NCBI RefSeq assembly: GCF_963082655.1
Contig: NC_081556.1
Span: 155,622,578 to 155,686,577, forward strand
Source of the DNA: Stomoxys calcitrans
Lineage: Eukaryota > Arthropoda > Insecta > Diptera > Muscidae
Length of the DNA: 64,000 bases
Direction: 5' to 3'
Both the position numbers and the translations under genes were made by a program. This document shows, piece after piece, positions 56,580-64,000 of the stretch (within the stretch, counting starts at the first letter, position 1; each line of letters opens with the position of its first letter). A model generated the notes under the pieces. The model was not told the DNA's origin. It did no database searches and saw only the letters and a program-made list of their open reading frames with translations.

Positions 56580-58270
56580 TCAGGGTGGAAAACATTTTCG
56601 TATTTGTGGATGCATATATAAGAAAGAATTTGTATATAAATATAAATGAATATAGTTCTATTGTAAATGTTTCTTTCATAGCAAGCTATTGCAATAAATC
56701 TATACGAAGTAATAACGACTGTGAAAGCTAGTGTTTTGCTTTTGGTCTTGCAATTACAACAACATTATTTTGAAACAAGTGGAAGATGCTGGCAAAGGCT
56801 TTTGGAAAGTTGTGCTTATTTAACTTTTACCAGTGAAAATACAACAAAATCTAATTATATTTACAAATAAAGCTGCATTCGTTTCTATTTAAATAGTTTT
56901 GTGTTTTATTATTCGTACATTTTGAAGGAGTAGGTTTTGGTTGAAATTACAACACATATATTGAGAACGGTCTACACACTCACATTGGTGTGTACACATG
57001 CATGTAAGCAGCTGATCAATTGATTGGTGCCATATTAATTTTAACATGTAAATGACAACATTTTGACCAAAGGAGCCAAAAAATCCAATTTGGTAACCTT
57101 GTCAAACCACTAAAAGAACGATTTAGGGAAATTTTCCCCCCAAAAAAAGTACTTCCTTAAAGAAGTGGTGGAATGGCTAAGATGCACGAGGCTGCTATAT
57201 AAGTTCCTGTCCTCGGCAATCCTAAGTGTTGCCAGGTGCAATTTTACATTTTCATTGGAAAGTTTGACATTTTCTAGCATCCCAATATATGGACACAGTT
57301 GATATGGACTGCCGTTTAGTGATCTTTCTATAGCGGAGTCAATAGTTTGTTTACCTGGCATGAGTTTCGTTCATCATTTTCATGTAAACAATAGAAAAAT
57401 GTAGAATAGAAAATAATAATATAGGCTTTTCCTGTCTTATTATGTGGCGCGCAAATCTTGTTTACTCTTTATTTTTGCCAAACGTCAAAATTTTACAGTA
57501 TTAGAAAAAATGGTCGATTGGCACAGCAAAATGATTTTTTTCTCACCAGTATAAAAAACAAACCCCCTACGTCATTTTTACATCTCATCATAGGAGATTG
57601 CTATCATTCGACACACGCTCAAAATCCACAATTTTGACATTTGCTTTTTGTGGAAAGATAATTAATCAGCCGATAATAACTAATTTGACAAAATTACTAA
57701 GCTAAACAGCCGTTCTGTAGATTGTCATACAGTGTATGTACATCCGTTGAAATTCACACGTATGCTGCTCGTTTCTATAAGCCATTAAGATTAAATATGT
57801 ACATATAAATATGGTCCCATAGGAATGTATATACATATGTACCTATACATATTATATGGCTCTCAGAAACAGGAGTCTTCAGTCAAAAGGCGAACAACGA
57901 CATCATGTAGATCAGCAGATCAATTATTTCCTTACTACATTCTCTTTATTACTAAACAAAATAACTAATTATCTAGTTATTGACATATTAAGAGCATGCA
58001 GCATATGTATATACATATGTGTGTATGTATATATGATACGTCATACGACGTCAAAACGAATGTACATACTGTACACTATACATGTGTATGTATTTCTTAA
58101 GAGAATTTCATTATCTCATCTATTTTGTTGTTTATACCATTTTTGTTTGTGGCAGTTCAGTATCAAAAACCGGTAAAATCGAATGATTTTGTTTTGTTTT
58201 TAAGAATTCGGCGTTCACCGCTTATAGCTAGCGACTAAATAAAGTTAACAATTATAAACAATATTAAAAT
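56580..58270. other. Intergenic sequence, no supported gene
   Basis: An 83-codon minus-strand frame at 57110-57361 (MPGKQTIDSAIERSLNG...) is free of repeats but has no recognised homology or clear splice sites. TACATATATAC-type low complexity occurs at 57795-58030. Confidence 0.3.
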
Positions 58271-58277
58271 TTACCGG

Positions 58278-58375
58278 TATTCACAAAACTTATTGCAGCC
58301 TTAAAGTACGTTTATTTCGACAGTTCTATAAAGGAAATCTGTCAAATAAACTTACTTTTAAGCTGCTTTTATTTT
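58278..58375. mobile_element. Hairpin-forming repeat (TATTCACAAAACTTATTG)
   Basis: AAGTACGTTTATTTCGACAG pairs imperfectly with CTGTCAAATAAACTTACTTT across about 15 nt. The same ends and stem (AAATAAACCTACTTT) occur at 39155-39330 and 41810-42000 in the inverted duplication, so it is a small interspersed hairpin family. Confidence 0.5.
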
Positions 58376-58379
58376 GTTT

Positions 58380-59755
58380 AAATAAAAATAAATTTTATTT
58401 AAATTTAGACTCCTTAGAAATTCAAATTTATAGATTACTTTACTTAAATATTGTTGTTGGTACCTAACTTAATTTTTTTTATAAATTAAAAAAATGTCTT
58501 GTAATCATTATTTTTTTAATAAAGTTTGCTTAAAAACTCTTCATTATATGAAAATATTAATGTTTATCAAAATATTGCTAAAAATATTTTTGCTTATTTA
58601 ATATATAAACTATAATAGTTTTTCAATAAAATGTCAGTGGCAACATTGAGCTAAGTTCGTAAACTATATGTTTACGCTTTCTGTATGTTTGTACCTGTGC
58701 ATGCGTGCATGAGGGGAGACAGTTATTATTTCTGCGAAAAAGTTAATCAATGCCCAAAAAAACAGAATACGAAATAATGCACATCGGGTTCTCCATTGCA
58801 GATTAAAAAGTGTCTATGAAGCTTTCTAACCATTTGAAATATTAAGCAACATTCCATATATCAAAAACATAGAGAGTTGTCGCTCTGCTCTAATGCACGT
58901 ACAATTGATGAGAGATTATACTCCATAATCAACGTTGACAAAGTGGAGTACGTGCCGCCTTCAAGTCAAATATAAACTGGTTAATATAATTTAGAACATG
59001 TGTTTTTGCGTATATAAGGTTAATTAGTACATATAAAACTTTTTATAGTTAGAAAGTTTTTTGAAGAAATTTTATATCAAATACGTAATCTCAAATTCTT
59101 CATTTTCAAATACCACAAAATGTATGTATGTATGTACCTATAGGTTAACATGTGTTATTGCAAATAAATCATCCATCCTGCTTATGGCGGGTTGCAGTTG
59201 CTTTCTCTGTTTCCATTGATTGTGGATGCAAAATGTTGCAAAGCCAGCTACCATGTTGCATGCTTCTTGATTTTAAGTAAGAACCATATCGGTTCCAACA
59301 TAACTTGTACATCATACCCGCCACCCGACAAAACAACAACAGCTATGTTAATACTTACTACAAACATACATATATACACACATACACATGTAAATACATA
59401 CATACATCTTGAGTCTCCGGGCTTATGTACTCGTTTTCTCTCAGAAACTACTCTCCTTCTTTCATCCGCTCTTAACTAAATGTTTACTCACCACAAATTA
59501 CTGTGATGAGCAAAACATGGTAAATTAAATTTAATTTTTGTATGTAGGTAAATTTAATTTTTGCATTTTTGTACGGGTACATAGTTAAAAACATTAAAAA
59601 TGCTTATGAGTTTGAACAACATTGAAGAAGAAAGTAGGTATGTTGTGGTGGTGTTTTAAAGGTTGATTTTTTTAACCGTATTGTTTTTTAATCTAATAAA
59701 ATACTCAAATTTGCATCGAATACCTATTCAATTTTTTTTCGGAGACGCCATTTTG
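58380..59755. other. AT-rich intergenic sequence
   Basis: Only short low-complexity runs (ATGTATGTATGTAC at 59119, CATACATACATC near 59400). No gene is recognised. Confidence 0.35.
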
Positions 59756-59756
59756 T

Positions 59757-60545
59757 TTTTATACCCTCCACCATAGGATGGGGGGTATACTAATTTCGTC
59801 ATTCTGTTTGTAACTACTCGAAATATTCGTCTGAGACCCCATAAAGTATATATTCTTGATCGTCCCGACATTTTATGTCGATCTAGCCATGTCCGTCCGT
59901 CTGTCCGTCCGTCCGTCTGTCTGTCGAAAGCACGCAAACTTCCGAAGGAGTAAAGCTAGCCGCCTAAAATTTTGCACAAATACTTCTTATTAGTGTAGGT
60001 CGGTTGGTATTGTAAATGGGCCATATCGGTCCATGTTTTGATATAGCTGCCATATAAACCGATCTTGGGTCTTGACTTCTTGAGCCTCTAGAGTGCGCAA
60101 TTCTTGTCCGATTGGGATGAAATTTTGCACGACGTGTTTTGCTATCAAACAACTGTGCCAAGTATGATTCAAATCGGTCCATAACCTGATATAGCTGTCA
60201 TATAAACCGATCTTGGGTCTTGACTTCTTGAGCCTCTAGTGGGCGCAATTCTCGTCCGATTTGGCACAAATTTTGTACAACGGCTCCTCCCATGGCCTTC
60301 AACATACGTGTGCAATATGGTCAGAATCGATCTAAAGCTTGATACAGCTCCCATATAAACCTATCTCCCGATTTCGCTTCTTGAGCCCCGAATCGGACTA
60401 TAACTTGATGTAGCTGCTCCTCCGTACTTATTCAATATACTGTGTTTACCTAAAAACAGATACAGCTCAAAGAACTCGACAGATGCGACCATGGTGGAGG
60501 GTATATAAGATTCGGCCCGGCCGAACTTAGCACGCTCTTACTTGT
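59757..60545 (-). repeat. Family R repeat, reverse copy, both ends present
   Basis: TATACCCTCCACCATAGGAT on the left, GTCCGTCCGTCCGTCTGTCT, three units with ATATAAACCGATCTTGGGTC, and GGTGGAGGGTATATAAGATT then CCGAACTTAGCACGCTCTTA on the right. Confidence 0.85.
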
Positions 60546-60650
60546 TTTATTTAGGTTAGGTTGAAAAGAGGGCGCAGATATTAATCCGCCCCATGCCACT
60601 ATGGACATACACCTAAGCCGCTCTAAAAACTAACCTCTAAAAAGAAAATT

Positions 60651-60925
60651 TTAAGTTACGAATTCCGTGCTACTTTCAAAATCCTTAATTGTTTTCAATC
60701 TCCTAAGTTGGTTCATGTCTGATATTGTGTCTCCACTTAAGTGCCGGTATTTGTTAGACGCGAAAGCCGGGCAATGACAAAGGAAATGCTCCAACGTCTC
60801 ATCATCTTCCCACATGCTATCACTTGCCGCACCGATTTTACACAAGTGAGCTCGTAGTCCTATGTGTCCCGTTATGATACCAATGGCTATACTGACCTCC
60901 TTCTTGTTTCCTTTCAGTTATAGCC
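60651..60925 (-). pseudogene. C-terminal LINE fragment
   Basis: The minus strand reads SIAIGIITGHIGLRAHLCKI and EDDETLEHFLCHCPAFASNK, then ends with a stop at 60651. The TGH-x-L and DETxEHxLCxCPA motifs mark the end of LINE ORF2 proteins. A frame break lies above 60900. Confidence 0.8.
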
Positions 60926-60984
60926 TCGTCTTCTCACGATCTGGATCCCCCCATACTTTTAAAACAAATTCATGTTAATATTGC

Positions 60985-61390
60985 CCGCTGCCCCGGTTCA
61001 AATGCCCCATTCGTAAGGGCCAATTGTGCATCAATTTTTCCAGCATTTCTATAACAGCCCATAAACCACACCAAACTGTCGTTTTTTCGGGATGCATCGG
61101 TAACTCTTGTACGGCATGTGGCTGTTCTTTACCTCAGCTGCGGCAGTTTTGCTTGTTTACGTACTTAGCCTGAAATGAACCTCATCGCTGAACATATTTT
61201 TAGATGAAACAGAGGATTCCCATCGACATTTTTTCACCCAGCTTGAGTTTAAATGATTAGTTTTAACGATTTGCAATCGTTGCACTCATGCGAGTTTCTC
61301 CTTGATGAAATGACAGAATGTACCGAACACTGCACTTTCACAAATGACGTTTGACCACAATTCCACCAAGCAGTGCTTACACATTGAGAA
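60985..61390 (-). pseudogene. Mariner-like transposase fossil
   Basis: With frame shifts, the minus strand reads MFSDEVHFRL (61166-61195; the Asp is the second catalytic acid of the DDE/D triad), VNKQNCR, then MHPEKTTVWCGLWAV near 61046-61090. This order is seen in mariner-type transposases of arthropods. Stops and shifts throughout mean it is inactive. Confidence 0.7.
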
Positions 61391-61439
61391 TCTTAACTCG
61401 CAAATAATCACCCTGTAGATATTGATCATAACATTGTGT

Positions 61440-64000
61440 CTAGGTTAGGTTGAAAAGAGGGTGCCGATATGTAGGTGAGTTAATTAATTTGCTTGCAGGT
61501 TTTCGTAGACATTTTTAGTGATTTATAATAACATGTACAATTACTAAGTTATTTTCCACACTTTTGCCCGACACTATCAGAAAAAAACCACCTTATAAGC
61601 AACATAGCGCACACAGGAATTGAGGTAACAAATGAAATATTCAGTTGAAGTTTAACTCTCCATAGGTACACACATTTGTTGAATTGCTGGATACTGCGGA
61701 TTTGGATTTATCTGAAGAAACAAAATATTTACTAAAAACATATCTAATAGGTGTTTTCTGTATATTGGTAGAGCCCAAACGAAAAGATAACACAATGTGC
61801 AACTTAAGGGTAAGTTTTTTACAAAAGCACGGAGGAAAAAAGTCGAAGTATTTTGCATAAAATTTAAAATCACGAACGAGACTTGCCCAAACAAAGAACC
61901 TAAAAAACCCCTTTATAAAAGGCATTTTGTTGTTGCTACAGAATTTTCAAAGCAAAAACTTCTAGATGTTTTTTTTTTTTTTTTTGGCGGTAAATAATCC
62001 CAAAACTGCGTGTTGCTCATTGCATAATAATTAGCTGTTGTTTGAAAACTTAACTTTGTTTTTTTGTAAGATGGTCCACTATCCACTAAGGAATTTCAGT
62101 TAAATGAACAGATTCGTCTTTTCACGCTAAAAACGGTCAAACTCCACATAAAATATTGGAAATCTAAAATTTTTGAACAAAGAGGACTTAAAAATAAAAA
62201 TTAGACAACTATTGCTAAAGTTCAACAAAATAGCCTGTTAAAGGCATGGACAAAGCCATACGTTGTCACTTATGTGCGTATGTGTGTATTACATACAAGC
62301 CAATACATTCTCGATTCGATTGGTTTTTTTCGATGTAATTTAATGCTCAAGCAAAGATGTGTGCCGACCGGTCGGCCAAGCCTCCTCAAGTAGTCAAAAT
62401 TGTGATATGTAGTTTGTAACAGATAACCCACGACTGAACGAATTTCTTTTATTTTGGGTAAATACAAAATCCAGTTACTCAACAGTGGATGGGCGCTTTC
62501 CTCTGCATTAGTCACAATTAAAAATCAGAATCATACACTTGAGATACGAAAATTAAAGTATCTTGCTAAAGTTATTTAGTGCATGTATATGAATACATAT
62601 ATGCCAAAACTACAGCTTACGGGGAAAACGGCAAAAATTTGACCACAGATCTATGAATTTCAAGTTTTTTTTGGCCTCGGGTCTCCAAGTTCTCTCGTTC
62701 CCCACCCAAGTAAAATTATTCAGAATATTGTAGTGAAATGGAAGAGATTTTTGCCTATAATGAAAAAAGTAATAAGAGTTAATACAGGACTTTGAAAAAT
62801 TTGAACACATTCAACAAATTTACAACGTGCTTTTCAAAACAAAAAAGGAATTTTGTGTAGACTGGGCATGTGACCAATAAAAAATGTTAAAAGTTTTCTC
62901 TTTTTTTACTGTAGTTACTTTCCAAATTTTTACTATATTCGTGTTCAACGCACAATTTCCTTAAGCTTAACTTAACAGTGCATGGTGTCCTTTTTATCGA
63001 CGTGTTTATTTCTTATACTTCGTGTTCATTTATCACAATTTAAGTTATTCTACAATTTTTATCAAGTTTCAAAAATTTTAAGTTTTTGTTCACTAAATAC
63101 ATGGGAAAAAATAAAAACGAGACAACCATGACAGGCGAATTAAAGCAAGTAACTTGAACTTAAAATTAATGGTACGTTCACTGGACCAATATACATATAT
63201 ATTTTTTTTAATCTGCTCGTTCAATTTACGATAAAAATTAAGCAGATTGACCGTATATTAACGGAATTCCCTACATAGAGTCCTTCAATAAGGACGATAT
63301 CTGAAAATCAAGTTTCGGCTTTTGTAAAAAAAAATATTTTTAAAAATCGCTTATATGCCGCCATTTTTAAAATACCAAACATTTTTAATAAACTATGCAT
63401 TAATGTGTTAATCACCGTATTGCCAACATTCAGTGTAATTTTCCTTTAGTGAATTTTTGCAATTTACTCCGCAATGGTAGGTATTAAGATCCATCACTGT
63501 GGAAAGTTTTCACAAAACATTGTTTTCTTATTGTAGAAATCATCAAAAAGCGTTTTTCCCATAAAAAGACATGTAGGCAACACTCCAATCATATGTTTTA
63601 CCACCAGCTTTATTTTGGTAAATTGTGTTGTTTGTGTAGCGTTATCACGAAAAATAAAAGTGAAAGAGTCATATGTTTGCTAACAATTATTATTTTTCAA
63701 AAAGAAAATTAATGAAAATGCGACGAAATTCCTTTTTTATCATGTTAGTCCAAATTGAAAAACGTTTCGTCCATGCTTTTATTGAATGCCAAATTTCAAC
63801 TCAATAAAGAACTTGGTACCACAAATGAAATTGTTTTCAGATTTTTTTATATGGAGTTTAACTGTGAAAACTGAAGTTAATACCCACATTAAACTGCAGT
63901 TTAGTCAAATCTAGCTTTAAAAAAATGTATTTATAACATTCTACAATAATTGAATGAATTTTGATTACATTAAAAATTTTTCTAAAAAGAAAAATTTAGC
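61440..64000. other. AT-rich terminal region, nothing recognised
   Basis: TAGGTTAGGTTGAAAAGAGG at 61441 repeats 60550-60570, so the two flank the LINE and mariner fossils. Beyond that there are poly(T) runs (about 61970-61986) and short frames without features. No repeat family of this window is recognised after 61500. Confidence 0.4.

Noticed and set aside
1..64000. LTR retrotransposons or endogenous viral sequences
   Set aside because: No paired long terminal repeats, no gag/protease/integrase motifs and no viral proteins were seen; the RT fragments are all of the non-LTR type.

Overview
This 64 kb window is nuclear DNA from a higher (muscoid/calyptrate) fly. The evidence is short 50-75 nt introns with GTAAGT/TTTCAG borders, insect-type single-copy genes, and a dense load of repeats whose fragments are mostly degenerate. 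The species is inferred only to this level; the repeat style resembles house fly or stable fly. There is no sign of bacterial genes, operons, CRISPR or viral genomes.

Four host loci are supported. (1) 1-5095, minus: the 5' two thirds or so of a large Ser/Gln-rich gene of unrecognised family, in eight consecutive phase-compatible exons that run off the window start. (2) 22985-24716, plus: a complete two-exon homologue of the ribosome-biogenesis co-chaperone DNAJC21/Jjj1. (3) 31612-32472, minus: a complete three-exon tetraspan protein of the LHFPL2 type. (4) 52786-54891, plus: a complete three-exon secreted or type II cysteine-rich EGF/Nimrod-like protein. A fifth, fragmentary gene piece (51440-51690, minus) keeps a clean 65 nt intron but is fused to LINE sequence and lies between two pieces of a MITE.

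Everything between these loci is mainly layered mobile DNA. 5.1-14.8 kb is a nest of a CAGCA/TGCTG-rich element (family T), a tandem-unit repeat with a GGCAGCTATAT core (family R), a tRNA-derived SINE (family S) and a non-LTR retrotransposon. 14.8-17.8 kb is low in repeats and may hold a minus-strand promoter. 17.8-22.9 kb has RTE-type and jockey-like LINE debris, family R and the CAGGTAGTG MITE (family M). 25.5-31.5 kb is LINE debris, including one LINE split by another retroposon and a 152 bp tandem duplication. 32.5-38.6 kb is family R and LINE fragments. 38.6-42.5 kb is a nearly perfect inverted duplication with 1.8 kb arms and a 265 bp spacer, followed by a third diverged copy. 43.3-45.2 kb is repeat-poor. 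45.3-52 kb holds family R, a pogo-like MITE with intact TA duplication and family M. 53.4-61.4 kb holds SINEs in and beside the EGF-like gene, LINE 3' ends and a mariner transposase fossil. The last 2.5 kb is AT-rich with nothing recognisable.

The host genes do not form a pathway with one another. The points most worth checking are the large inverted duplication, the stop-free in-frame intron and NAGNAG acceptor in gene 1, the possible captured gene fragment at 51 kb, and the family T and M elements. All homology statements are from recognition by eye; no database search was run.
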